Source: Encephalitozoon hellem ATCC 50504 (Eukaryota; Microsporidia; Unikaryonidae). From it: 64,000 nt of DNA. The position numbers were made by a program, and so were the translations under genes. The stretch is from assembly GCF_000277815.2 (NCBI RefSeq), contig NC_018473.1, positions 124,001 to 188,000 of the forward strand. Reading direction: 5' to 3'. The notes under the pieces are model-generated. The model saw only the letters and a program-made list of their open reading frames with translations. It ran no database searches and had not been told where the DNA came from. Positions 43,159-52,623 of this stretch are shown in pieces. The stretch's first letter is position 1; each line of letters opens with the position of its first letter.

Positions 43159-45105
43159 ATGAAGCAGAGGTATACTTTTTTGGACATCCGTGCAACGGTC
43201 AATGAGCTTCGGCCCAGGCTAGTGGGGAAATTCATCCAGAACTTTTACACAACGTCGCAGAGAATCATCTACATAAAGTTTAGTAACAAGGACATTCTCC
43301 TTGTCGAGCCCGGGGTTAGGATCCATTTGACACAGGAGCATGATATGGACATTTCCCACTTCTGTAAGATTCTGCGAAGAAAGGCCCGAAGGGACAAGGT
43401 TGTTGATATATACCAATGTGGATTTGATCGTGTTGTTGTTCTTGAGCTTGGAAGGCAAAAGATTGTATTTGAGTTCTTTTCTGGAGGAAACATTTTGATT
43501 GTGGAAGATGGGAAGATATCGGAAATATTTCGGGTTGTCAAAGACTTGGACATTGTGAAAGGGTCGGAATATGTATTTAACAAGGTTGACTTTGACTTCA
43601 GCATTGATGCTTTTATCAGGAGTGATTTGAGGGACTTTCTTCCCTTGGATGAGCTTCTAGTTAAGAAAGTCCTGGGAGAACTAGGTGTAAAGATAAGGGT
43701 CAATCCTATGGACATGAAGAAGTCTGCATCGAACGGAATTCCAATCAAGGAGGATGTGAAAAACACCTTTGAAGAGTTTATGAAAGAGTTTAAAAAGAGA
43801 ATCGAGGACATCCAAGGGTATGGAGGAGTGATTATGGAGAAGGGCAAGCCATCGAACCTTATTCCCTTCAAGATTGATGATGCAAGAGACTTTCCAACAT
43901 TCAATGATGCGGCAGAGTTTTTCTTCCAAAGCAGAAAGAAATTTGGAAAGAACGACAGGGAGTCAAAAGTGGATAAGGTGAGGAAAAGGCAGGAGAATTA
44001 CATGAAAGAAATGGAGCAAGAAGGAGAGTCCTACAGGAAGAAGGCAGAGCTGCTAGAGGCAAATGCAGATTTTGTGAACAAAATACTGGACATTTTCAAG
44101 GTTGTCAAGAAAAACAAGGTGAAGTGGACCGACTTTGAAAAGTTCCGGGAGCAAGAGAATAGGAAGGGAAATGAGATTTCAAAGGCCATTGTAAAGACAG
44201 ACTTCATATCACATACTTGTACAATAGTCTTAGAAGGCGAAGAGATCCAGATTGATTTTGAAGTCACCTTATTTAACAACGTAAGCAGGTTTTATCAGAA
44301 GAGCAAGAAACTTGAAGAAAAGATTATGAAGACGAGGGACAGTCTTGAGGAGGTGCTGAAAAAGATAGCACCGAAAGTAGAGACCAAGAAGATCACAAGG
44401 GCCCTTTACTGGTTTGAAAAGTTCCACTTCTTTTTTTCTTCTGATGGGGTGCTTGTAATAGGGGGGAGGAATGCACAGCAGAACGAGATTCTCGTCAAGA
44501 AGCATCTAGAGCCCAATGACCTATACTTCCATGGTGACATGCATGGAAGCTCAAGTATTATTGTCAAGAAACCCACGCCAAAGACAATAGAAGAGGCGGC
44601 GTCTATGGCATTGTGCATGTCAAAGTGCTGGGAAGCTAATGTTGTTTCTCCTGTCTGGTATGTCTATGGAGAACAAGTTAGTAAGACTGCCCCTTCAGGA
44701 GAGTACCTAACAAAGGGATCTTTTATGATAAAGGGAAAGAAGAACTATGTGGAATGCCATAAGATTGAGTATGGTCTTGGGCTGCTATTCAAGGTTTTGA
44801 AGGACATTGAGGAGGAGATAGGGGACATGAAGATTGACGAGAAGGAGGATCATAAGTTTGTGAGTGACCCGTCGGGGATGGAGATAGTCCACTCGATGCC
44901 TGTGTGTGGACCCTGGAGTGTGATATCTGCATACAAGTACAAGGTTAGGCTTGTTCCTGGTAGGGAAAAGAAAGGCAGATTGGTGCAGGAAATATCGAAA
45001 AGATTTGTTGGACAAGCACCTGACGAGGAAAAGAGTTACGTGAAAAGCATATCTGTTGAAGAGTACATAAACGTTTTGTTCGGGAATGTTAGGATAGGGA
45101 AGTGA
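43159..45105 (+). CDS. RQC2: ribosome quality control factor Rqc2/NEMF (NFACT family)
   Basis: 648 residues. N-terminal NFACT-N (TFLDIRATVNELRPRLVGKF, FFSGGNILIVEDG), long coiled coil (about 275-420), NFACT-R domain (FHFFFSSDGVLVIGGRNAQQ, NDLYFHGDMHGSSSIIVKKP) and a short C-terminal domain. It binds stalled 60S subunits, recruits the Ltn1 ligase and adds C-terminal tails. About 1000 residues in fungi, so the acidic middle and C-terminus are trimmed. CCCTG before the ATG. Confidence 0.92.
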   Translation: MKQRYTFLDIRATVNELRPRLVGKFIQNFYTTSQRIIYIKFSNKDILLVEPGVRIHLTQEHDMDISHFCKILRRKARRDKVVDIYQCGFDRVVVLELGRQKIVFEFFSGGNILIVEDGKISEIFRVVKDLDIVKGSEYVFNKVDFDFSIDAFIRSDLRDFLPLDELLVKKVLGELGVKIRVNPMDMKKSASNGIPIKEDVKNTFEEFMKEFKKRIEDIQGYGGVIMEKGKPSNLIPFKIDDARDFPTFNDAAEFFFQSRKKFGKNDRESKVDKVRKRQENYMKEMEQEGESYRKKAELLEANADFVNKILDIFKVVKKNKVKWTDFEKFREQENRKGNEISKAIVKTDFISHTCTIVLEGEEIQIDFEVTLFNNVSRFYQKSKKLEEKIMKTRDSLEEVLKKIAPKVETKKITRALYWFEKFHFFFSSDGVLVIGGRNAQQNEILVKKHLEPNDLYFHGDMHGSSSIIVKKPTPKTIEEAASMALCMSKCWEANVVSPVWYVYGEQVSKTAPSGEYLTKGSFMIKGKKNYVECHKIEYGLGLLFKVLKDIEEEIGDMKIDEKEDHKFVSDPSGMEIVHSMPVCGPWSVISAYKYKVRLVPGREKKGRLVQEISKRFVGQAPDEEKSYVKSISVEEYINVLFGNVRIGK

Positions 45106-45312
45106 TGTCTAATTAAAGGTTATAAATAATGTTTTTGCACACCCTTGTAAAGCAGAAGAAGGGATTGAGCTAGTGTGAAGTCCTTTAAAAGCTTTTAAAC
45201 AAACACCAAGGACAAAACGTTCATGCTTCTGATGGGGCGTGAATACCTATCCTCTGGGACATTTTTATTGTAATTTTTCGTTGTATAAATTTTTTCTTGA
45301 TGGGTGTTGTGA

Positions 45313-46431
45313 ATGGGAGAGCACGAGATAAGAAGAAAGTGCTTGTCTAGGAGAGGGAAGGAAGCCGGCAAGGAAGCAATGAAGGCCAAAGGGCACAAGA
45401 TGGGGAAGGAGCAGGGCTGTGGGAAGGCGGCTTTGGTTGGAAGGTGGCTCGAGAAGCTGAAGGAGCTTGGGCTAAGTGGAGAGGAGAACATAGCCTCAAG
45501 GAGAAGGGATGACGAGGAGAGCATGTCTGTTGGAAAGGATAGGGGAGAGATAGATGATAAATGGGGAACGAATGAGGAGAGAAAGGAAAAGATCCGGCAA
45601 TTTGGAGGGATATCACATTTAGAATTCAAAGGACTGAGCTTAAACTTGCACCTCTATCTTCCGAAATCTCTTCAAAAGCTGTCGAAGATATTCCGTGTCT
45701 TGGAAACGATTCAACGATTTAATGCTGCAAGAAACTTAACGACAATCTTCATAAAGTCTTTAAGATGTATAGAAAACCTTGTCAAGCAGAGAATAGTGGT
45801 TGGAGATATTGAGAGAATGTACTACATAGCGCCGGATCTTTTCAAATTCAAAAAGATAAGTATTCACCACGATGGGGAGGAAGTTGATACCTTTGTTATT
45901 TATGTTAACGGGGAAACAAGAGAGTTCAATGAAAAGCTTGAGAAGCATGTCAAGAAATGCCACCAGGAGTTTCTTGACAAAAATGGATATACTTGCAGCG
46001 GAGGTAAATTTCATCCAGAATTTAACTTCGAAGAGGTCCCTTTGCCTCGGAAGCCTTTATTTCCCGAGGAGGTTAGGGAAGAGGCTGCAGAAAAGGAGAC
46101 TTGTATCCCAGCAAAAAGGAACGCAGCGGCTGTGGAGTCTGCAAGAAAGAGGGTGTCCACAATACTGGAAAGAATAAGAGAAAAAGAAAGGCTAAGGAGA
46201 GAGGAGTTTATGAACAAGTCCAAGGAGGAGGAGGACAACTTGCTATTGAGTAACAGAATAAGGACATTGTTTATGTCTGAGAATAGGCGTGCAATTCCGG
46301 TCAACAGGGTTGTAGAATTGTTGAAGATATTTGACGGGGCAAATACAATTAACAGAATTATAAAATGGGATTCTTCCCTGTTCTATATAAGGACCATGAA
46401 CGGAATAGAGTACCTTGTTTCAAAGGGATAG
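45313..46431 (+). CDS. Cdt1-like replication licensing factor
   Basis: 372 residues. Basic, low-complexity N-terminus (about 1-95), then a winged-helix block (about 110-180) reading LPKSLQKLSKIFRVLETIQR...RIVVGDIERMYYIAPDLFKF, similar to the geminin-binding Cdt1 domain, and a C-terminal winged helix (about 315-372: IPVNRVVELLKIFDGANTIN...SSLFYIRTMNGIEYLV). Cdt1 loads MCM2-7 at origins. Sequence is divergent. PSF2, another replication gene, lies just downstream. Confidence 0.6.
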   Translation: MGEHEIRRKCLSRRGKEAGKEAMKAKGHKMGKEQGCGKAALVGRWLEKLKELGLSGEENIASRRRDDEESMSVGKDRGEIDDKWGTNEERKEKIRQFGGISHLEFKGLSLNLHLYLPKSLQKLSKIFRVLETIQRFNAARNLTTIFIKSLRCIENLVKQRIVVGDIERMYYIAPDLFKFKKISIHHDGEEVDTFVIYVNGETREFNEKLEKHVKKCHQEFLDKNGYTCSGGKFHPEFNFEEVPLPRKPLFPEEVREEAAEKETCIPAKRNAAAVESARKRVSTILERIREKERLRREEFMNKSKEEEDNLLLSNRIRTLFMSENRRAIPVNRVVELLKIFDGANTINRIIKWDSSLFYIRTMNGIEYLVSKG

Positions 46432-46605
46432 CATTTAAAATAGGCATCCAGACTCTCTTTTCTTTGTGATTTTGGGGAAGTACCTCCTTTATAGAATAAT
46501 AGTGGTTTGCAGAAGGCTCTTTAATTATTTGATATCTCGTGCCGATTAAACGTCTTTTGTTCTACTATATGACTTTTAGGAATAATTTACAGTTTGGCTA
46601 CAGAG

Positions 46606-46833
46606 TTAAGCCATTCTGGAAGTAGAGCTGACCCAAAGATTCCTATTTTTCATGGAAATCCTTGGCCGGCTTATTTCCATAGTGGCCATGTACCCGGAGA
46701 GTTTTTCTGGCAGATGCCTGGCAACAGGAAGCCCCTTACTTCTTACCTTATCTATTCTTAGAGCAAATATCTTCCTTTCTAGATTCCTTTGGAGAATCCC
46801 CAGAACCTCAGGGCTGCCTGTGGAGTTTTTCAT
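46606..46833 (-). CDS. small basic protein, unknown
   Basis: 75 residues within the largest gap of the window (46432-47060). The frame begins after CCCTG exactly as the RQC2 and eRF3 starts do. Sequence MKNSTGSPEVLGILQRNLER, then RIDKVRSKGLPVARHLPEKL and a basic end (SMKNRNLWVSSTSRMA). No domain recognised. An overlapping plus-strand frame (46652-46861) lacks a start motif. Nothing else was identified in the rest of the gap. Confidence 0.4.
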   Translation of the reverse strand: MKNSTGSPEVLGILQRNLERKIFALRIDKVRSKGLPVARHLPEKLSGYMATMEISRPRISMKNRNLWVSSTSRMA

Positions 46834-47060
46834 CAGGGTTACAGTTGATGTTTGTTTTTAAAGTATTTTCTAGGACTAACTAGGCAGCAAGTACTGTAGA
46901 TATAGAAAGTGCAGAATCGATCCATAGGGTGGAATTAGGGAGAGTGGAGGCTGGGCTTTGTACCGGATATACTTCCTCGGCTGTCATCAAAAATATTTAG
47001 AAGGCTGTTATTTCCACTGGTATGACTTGGCTTATTATATTTTACACAAGCGGTATCCTT

Positions 47061-47588
47061 ATGGTAATGTCTCCAGAGGAGATTCTTCATATTGCGTACG
47101 AAGAGCTGGTTGAGATAGAGCCCACCACCTCAATACCGGAGCTGTGTCTTATGGACAGAGTTTATCCTCCGATGGTGCCTCTGGACATAGTAAAGATCCC
47201 ACTATATGCTGCCTTGCTCCTGAAGAAATCAAATATGTGCAAAATAAGACTCCCGTTGTACTTGCAACTAGAAAATCTCAAGGCAGCAGTGGATACAGAA
47301 GTAGAAAAAGTCGACGAGTACTCACGCATCCACCCGTACTTTTTCCCCCTTGCAAAAGAGCTTCTGGAATGCTGCTACAACACAGAGAACATAGAGGAAA
47401 GCAAAGTGATGGTTGAAAAGATCAGGGAGATAAGACTTGCAAAAACACTCAAGGGCATCAAATGCTTAGACGGAAGAGCCTTGAACATGAACAATATAAC
47501 ACTATTTGAATTCAATGAGGTTAAGGAGCTTATTATCGGGTCTACGGAAGTTGGGAGGAAGATCGAGAGTCTATCCAAAGGCCAATGA
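47061..47588 (+). CDS. PSF2: GINS complex subunit Psf2
   Basis: 175 residues from 47061 (MVMSPEEILHIAYEELVEIE), matching the normal Psf2 start; an upstream ATG at 47022 would add 13 hydrophobic residues. Family blocks: VYPPMVPLDIVKIPLYAALL then LKKSNMCKI, HPYFFPLAKELLECC, and RLAKTLKGIKCLDGRALNMN then NITLFEFNEVKEL. GINS joins Cdc45-MCM in the replicative helicase. Confidence 0.88.
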   Translation: MVMSPEEILHIAYEELVEIEPTTSIPELCLMDRVYPPMVPLDIVKIPLYAALLLKKSNMCKIRLPLYLQLENLKAAVDTEVEKVDEYSRIHPYFFPLAKELLECCYNTENIEESKVMVEKIREIRLAKTLKGIKCLDGRALNMNNITLFEFNEVKELIIGSTEVGRKIESLSKGQ

Positions 47589-47719
47589 GAGATGTGGAGT
47601 ACGTTGCAAACCATCTATGAATCAGAAACCTGTTTCATTGGAGAAACCCGTTTAGTGCATATCTACGATGAAACAAGTAGGCACGATATATAATTACTTT
47701 CTTCCAAAATCGGAAACTC

Positions 47720-49552
47720 ATGAGATTTCAGAAGTATCTTAAGCGAAATGTATATACGCCATACAAATACAACTACCTGGACTACGAGAACCTAAGAGAG
47801 AGGCTTAAAAAAGAAAATTTCACTTCGGATGACGAGGATGAGTTCATTAGGGAGCTGGATGCCAACATAAAGAGAGTTTTTGGATTTGTTGAATCCAAGC
47901 ATTCTGAGTTTGTTCAGAGACTGAAGGTAGTCGAGAAAAAACCATCTAAAGAGATAAAGGCCAAAATAAAGGAGATAACTGGGGAGATGCGCCACTTTGC
48001 AGAGTTTATAAGGATAAATGTCATAGGATTCAAAAAGCTTCTAAAGAGGCACGACAGAGATACCAGTTACAAGCTCTTTTCTTCTTACAAGCCGATGCTG
48101 AAGGGTAAGATTAGATCCATTGAAGACCTTGATGACTTGATATATAAATCAAGTAAGGTTTCTCTAAAGGTTACAAAGATGAAGAAGAAAAAGTCTGAAA
48201 GTAACTGTACGTTTATAAGAAGGACTGATAAGTACTGGGTTCACAAGGAAAATGTTATACCTGTAAAATTCTATATTACCCAGCATCTTCCAATATATGT
48301 TTTTTCGAAGGATAAGGAGAAGAGTCCATACAGCTCATGGAACAAAGATTCACATGACACATGCATATCGTCTGTGTACTTCGACAATGTGACATTTGAT
48401 CTTTATGGGGAAAGACTTAAAAAGCTTCATCATTCCGAGGCGATCAGAATAAGATGGTATACTTCCAAGGTTCCTGATGTTGTGTTTATCGAGAGAAAAA
48501 GACATGAGGACGGATGGACGGGTGAGTCAAGTAAAAAATTGAGGTTCATGATCAGTGAAAACCAGGTTCTTAAGTACATTAATGGAGAGGATGTATGGGA
48601 CGATGTGAAGAGGCTAAATGGAAATGAGGATGTAAGGACGCTGTACGAGGAGGTTCAGAGGTCGATCATCAATAAGAGATTGAGGCCTGTTGTCAGGACA
48701 TTCTACAGAAGAAGCGCATTCCAAATCCCAAACGATTCTAGTGTTAGGGTAAGCCTTGACACAGATCTATGCATGATAAAAGAATGTAGTGATGCTGAAA
48801 TAGCCAATCCAGCCTACCCGATCAAAAGATGGAGGAGAAATGACATAAACTGCGAATTTCCTTTCAGAAACATTCCAAAGAACGAGATAATACGGTTTCC
48901 TCACGCAATACTCGAGGTCAAAACGCAAAGCCTTGATGAAACAAAGCCCAAGTGGATTGAAGAGCTTATCAATGGGCCACTAGTAGAGCATGTGCATAAG
49001 TTTTCGAAGTATTTGCATGGATGTGCGGCTCTTTATCCATTTATTCAGGATATTCCCTACTGGCTTCCACAGGTATCTGTAGACATAAGAAAGGACCCGT
49101 TCCAGCCGGACGTAGACAAGAAGTCCTTTAAGGATACAGTTCTGGTCGATATTCCCGCTGACAGTGAGCCTAGCAACAGCGAGAAACTTAGCCCTATAGA
49201 CGTTCATGGAAAAAGAATATCCATTCCTGTTCGTGTAGAGCCAAAGGTATTCTTCGCCAATGAAAGGACCTTTCTGTCTTGGGTTCAATTTGCGATTTTC
49301 TTGGGAGGTATTGGGAGTGCGCTTCTAGGGCTCGGGGATGAAAGGGCTAGCTTTTCGGGTCTGATCTTGATTCTTGTAGCTATAATCTTTTCCTTCTATT
49401 CTTTGTATCTGTATTTATGGAGGGCTAGTATGATAAGGAAGAGAGACCCGGGTCCTTACGACGACATATATGGGCCTGCTGTCCTTGTCTGTGTGTTCCT
49501 TGTTGCCATGGGGCTTTCGGTTTTCTTTAAGTTTCCATTGAAAAGATTCTGA
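47720..49552 (+). CDS. VTC4: VTC polyphosphate polymerase (SPX-TTM-VTC1 protein)
   Basis: 610 residues. SPX domain (about 1-145: MRFQKYLKRNVYTPYKYNYL then DYENL), triphosphate-tunnel domain (about 190-470: SSVYFDNVTFDLYGERL, basic AIRIRWY, VFIERKRHEDGWTGE, RPVVRTFYRRSAFQIP, FPHAILEVKTQ), and three C-terminal membrane helices of VTC1 type (about 515-600). The basic and acidic tunnel residues appear intact, favouring the catalytic Vtc4 over Vtc2/3. It makes inorganic polyphosphate at a vacuole-like membrane. Confidence 0.88.
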   Translation: MRFQKYLKRNVYTPYKYNYLDYENLRERLKKENFTSDDEDEFIRELDANIKRVFGFVESKHSEFVQRLKVVEKKPSKEIKAKIKEITGEMRHFAEFIRINVIGFKKLLKRHDRDTSYKLFSSYKPMLKGKIRSIEDLDDLIYKSSKVSLKVTKMKKKKSESNCTFIRRTDKYWVHKENVIPVKFYITQHLPIYVFSKDKEKSPYSSWNKDSHDTCISSVYFDNVTFDLYGERLKKLHHSEAIRIRWYTSKVPDVVFIERKRHEDGWTGESSKKLRFMISENQVLKYINGEDVWDDVKRLNGNEDVRTLYEEVQRSIINKRLRPVVRTFYRRSAFQIPNDSSVRVSLDTDLCMIKECSDAEIANPAYPIKRWRRNDINCEFPFRNIPKNEIIRFPHAILEVKTQSLDETKPKWIEELINGPLVEHVHKFSKYLHGCAALYPFIQDIPYWLPQVSVDIRKDPFQPDVDKKSFKDTVLVDIPADSEPSNSEKLSPIDVHGKRISIPVRVEPKVFFANERTFLSWVQFAIFLGGIGSALLGLGDERASFSGLILILVAIIFSFYSLYLYLWRASMIRKRDPGPYDDIYGPAVLVCVFLVAMGLSVFFKFPLKRF

Positions 49553-49592
49553 AATGAAATAAAGCAATTTTATTGATGTTTTCTTCCAACTA

Positions 49593-49808
49593 CTACACAA
49601 AGAAGTCCATGCTGGGAGCTTTCTGAACAAACTTCTTGGTGTTGTCGAGGCATTCAAGAAGCCATTCGAGGGTAAGCCTTTCCTCGGCCTTGAGAGCCTC
49701 CAGCATCTCTTTCAACTTGTTATTGTACTCCATTACGCTTATAATATCCTCTTCAAGCCTTTTAAGCTTGCTTTCCAATTCTTTGTTAATTTCTTCTATT
49801 GACTCCAT
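49593..49808 (-). CDS. small coiled-coil protein, unknown
   Basis: 71 residues from the ATG at 49808, preceded by CCC; the longer frame overlaps the upstream CDC23 gene. A heptad-like helix covers about 3-45 (IEEINKELESKLKRLEEDII), then LTLEWLLECLDNTKKFVQKA and a PSMDFFV end. Size and shape suit a small subunit of a larger assembly. Confidence 0.5.
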   Translation of the reverse strand: MESIEEINKELESKLKRLEEDIISVMEYNNKLKEMLEALKAEERLTLEWLLECLDNTKKFVQKAPSMDFFV

Positions 49809-49833
49809 GTGAAAGGGTGGGCCAGAGCCAAGT

Positions 49834-51225
49834 TTATTTGTTAGCAAGGCCAGCATAGTAGGCACTTCGCTTGTCATCAAACATCCTTTTGAAATACTCC
49901 TCTAGAAACAGGCATATCTTCCGAGTGTCATCCTTGCTAGTCTCGACATACTTTTCATAATAAACAACAGCTTCAGTGTACATTTTCATATTCTTGTAAG
50001 CATCTCCAATGTACAGGTACCCGTCAGGATCATTCAGTTCTATAACATTTTTGAAACATCCAATGGCATCATCCATTCTGTTGAGGTTCATGTAGCACTG
50101 TCCCAATGTTGTCCAAACAATGGAGTCGTTGTTCTTACATTCCAATGCCCTCTTAATGAAAAAAAGGGCATATTCATACATGGTCATTGCTGCATATGCT
50201 TGCCCAATGCTGTACCAGGCTCGGTAGTCCATGGGGCACATTTTTAAGGCAACGTTGTAGGAGCTCACTGCCTTCTCCATGTTTTTCATCTCAAGATATT
50301 CATGGCCAATAAGAGTGTGAACTATAGAGGAGGAAGGATTCAGCTTCATGCTAAGTCTGAAATACTCAATGGCCTTTTCGTGTTCTTTCTTCATAGAATA
50401 GTAATTAGCTATGCAGCACATAGCCTCAGACCTATACTTATTTATGTTCAGGACATTTTCTGCCAAAAGGATAACTCTGTTATCATTTTTTATATACAAA
50501 GCATTTGAATACAAATCTATGTAGTCCAGATCATAATAAAAGGAGTTCCTTGTGACCTTCTCAAAAACCTCAATGCATCCATCGAAGTCCTTTTGATGGT
50601 ATAAGACTGCGCCTGCCAAATTCGGATATTTCATGTTGATGCACAGTCCGTCCGAAGACTTTATCCATTTGCCTCCATGCCCTTCGTCTTCAGACATCAT
50701 AGACGGTTTCCAGGCCTTCTTGATCATCTTTGTACAAAACAGATACATGAAAAAGAAGTCGCTTAGCCCGCCGACAATGTTGATCGACTCGATAATCTCT
50801 GGTGTTGCAAGCTCTGCAAGGTCCAGATATGCCTCCCAAAACCATGGGTTTATCACAACAACATCCGACAGAATGCGGAAGTCTCTCTTCACCTTACCCT
50901 CAATGTAGAGCAAAAACTCGTCCTTTTCACAGCCGCACCAGTGAATTTCCACGGGTTTGTTAAGATGAATAAGCAAGTTTATGTTTCTTATGAAGTTGAT
51001 TCTTTGGGAACAGCATGCGCAAAACACAATCTCTTCAAGATGTTGAAGGCTAGTCTTGCAGAGAAGAGAGGCATACGCCTTTCTGTATTCCTTTATGTTC
51101 TGATATGTCAGTGAAAGATACTCCTTTGAAGACAATGACACAGAGATTTCGTCAGATGTTATTCCAACCTTCGATAGAAAGTCGACTGTTTTATGCAAGT
51201 TGCGCGTAAAGAACTCGGCCATCAT
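49834..51225 (-). CDS. CDC23: anaphase-promoting complex subunit Cdc23/Apc8
   Basis: 463 residues. TPR superhelix in the second half with Cdc23-specific wording: YIDLYSNALYIKNDNRVILL, INKYRSEAMCCIANYYSMKK, HTLIGHEYLEMKNMEKAVSS, CPMDYRAWYSIGQAYAAMTM. The N-terminal half is divergent helices. Structural subunit of the cell-cycle ubiquitin ligase. Shorter than yeast Cdc23 (626). CCCTG before the first ATG pair. Confidence 0.85.
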   Translation of the reverse strand: MMAEFFTRNLHKTVDFLSKVGITSDEISVSLSSKEYLSLTYQNIKEYRKAYASLLCKTSLQHLEEIVFCACCSQRINFIRNINLLIHLNKPVEIHWCGCEKDEFLLYIEGKVKRDFRILSDVVVINPWFWEAYLDLAELATPEIIESINIVGGLSDFFFMYLFCTKMIKKAWKPSMMSEDEGHGGKWIKSSDGLCINMKYPNLAGAVLYHQKDFDGCIEVFEKVTRNSFYYDLDYIDLYSNALYIKNDNRVILLAENVLNINKYRSEAMCCIANYYSMKKEHEKAIEYFRLSMKLNPSSSIVHTLIGHEYLEMKNMEKAVSSYNVALKMCPMDYRAWYSIGQAYAAMTMYEYALFFIKRALECKNNDSIVWTTLGQCYMNLNRMDDAIGCFKNVIELNDPDGYLYIGDAYKNMKMYTEAVVYYEKYVETSKDDTRKICLFLEEYFKRMFDDKRSAYYAGLANK

Positions 51226-51283
51226 CAGGGATCAGAGGCCCAAAAATTTGTTATCTAATAAATAGACTCCAAATTGCTCCCTG

Positions 51284-52558
51284 ATGGATTTGGAGAAGGT
51301 GCGCATTTCCCGGAAGAAGGTGGTCAATATTGTGTTTGTTGGGCATGTTGATGCAGGAAAGTCGACGATATGTGGGCAGATCCTTGTGCAGATGGGACTG
51401 GTGGACCAAAGGACACTGGAGAAGTATAAACAGATGTCTAGGGAGCAAAACAGAGAGAGTTGGTACTTGAGCTGGTGCTTAGACATTAACCCTGAAGAGA
51501 GGGAAAGAGGGAAGACAACTGAGGTAGGGTCTGCATCTTTTGAGCTTCCCCACCGAAGGATAAATATACTGGATGCACCTGGGCATAATCAGTTTGTGTT
51601 TGAGATGATAAATGGAGCTAACCGGGCGGACGTAGGGATATTGGTAATATCTGCAAGAATAAATGAGTTTGAAGCAGGATTTGAGAAGGGTGGGCAGACC
51701 AGGGAGCACATCTTCCTTCTAAAGGCTGGAAGTGTCCAGAGATTGATTGTGCTGGTCAACAAGATGGACGATCCGAGTGTGAAGTGGAGCAAAGAAAGGT
51801 TTGATGAGATAAAAGACAAGGTCGGGTCATTTGTTAAGAGGATGTTTCCGTCACCCATATTCATTCCTGTCAGCGGATTTACTGGAGAATATATTAAGGA
51901 GAAGGGAACGTGTTCATGGTATGGCGGGGACTCTTTTCTTTCGGAGCTGGACAAGATAAATATTCCAAGGAAGCCTGACGCCCCACTGGCTATCACTGTG
52001 ACAGAAAAGGTGAAACTTATGGGAACTACTGTTTTGTTTGGAAAAGTCGAATGCGGAAAGGTAGTTCCCGACATGGCAGTAAAGATCCTGCCGCAGAATA
52101 CAAGGAATGCCATTTCAGCTATAATGGATGAAGAAGAGGTTGAGATCGAAGAAGGAGAGCCCGGGGATGTTGTGAAATTAAAGCTGAAGGAGGAAGCTGA
52201 TGATGTTTCAGTGGGGAGTAAGATACTTGATGTCAATAACATGGACTATAAGTCTACTCAGGAATTCACCTGCGGATTAAATATACTTGATAGTGACACC
52301 ATCATAAGTTCTGGTTATACTTGTATTCTTCATGTGGGGATTGTCACTGTTCAGTGCAAGATAAAGGAGATAAGAGACATTAACAATAAGAAAATAAGGT
52401 TTTGCCGCCATGGAAGCAAGGTTCTTGCTAAGATTGTTGCTTCATCACCCATCTGCGTTTTCCACGGCAGCAGAGACGAGGACGAAAGACAGAGATTTGC
52501 ATTGAGGCTAGAAAGTAAAACTATAGCTGTTGGTGTAATAAGAGCAATAAAGGAATAA
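51284..52558 (+). CDS. SUP35: translation termination factor eRF3 (GTPase)
   Basis: 424 residues. eEF1A-like GTPase: GHVDAGKST (20-28), the eRF3-type switch region WYLSWCLDINPEERERGKTT, DAPGHNQF, NKMDD, EKGGQTREH, then two beta-barrel domains. WYLSW...EERERGKT and the lack of eEF1A-specific features point to eRF3. It starts at the GTPase domain, lacking the prion-like N and M regions of yeast Sup35. CCCTG before the ATG. Confidence 0.9.
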   Translation: MDLEKVRISRKKVVNIVFVGHVDAGKSTICGQILVQMGLVDQRTLEKYKQMSREQNRESWYLSWCLDINPEERERGKTTEVGSASFELPHRRINILDAPGHNQFVFEMINGANRADVGILVISARINEFEAGFEKGGQTREHIFLLKAGSVQRLIVLVNKMDDPSVKWSKERFDEIKDKVGSFVKRMFPSPIFIPVSGFTGEYIKEKGTCSWYGGDSFLSELDKINIPRKPDAPLAITVTEKVKLMGTTVLFGKVECGKVVPDMAVKILPQNTRNAISAIMDEEEVEIEEGEPGDVVKLKLKEEADDVSVGSKILDVNNMDYKSTQEFTCGLNILDSDTIISSGYTCILHVGIVTVQCKIKEIRDINNKKIRFCRHGSKVLAKIVASSPICVFHGSRDEDERQRFALRLESKTIAVGVIRAIKE

Positions 52559-52623
52559 AATATTTTGGTCTGAAACGACTCAGAGTTTTAAGGGGGAATC
52601 TTCATAGAGATCTGGGAAGCCTT

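Noticed and set aside
46652..46861. 69-codon plus-strand frame
   Set aside because: Overlaps the minus-strand frame that has the CCCTG start motif; no start motif of its own.
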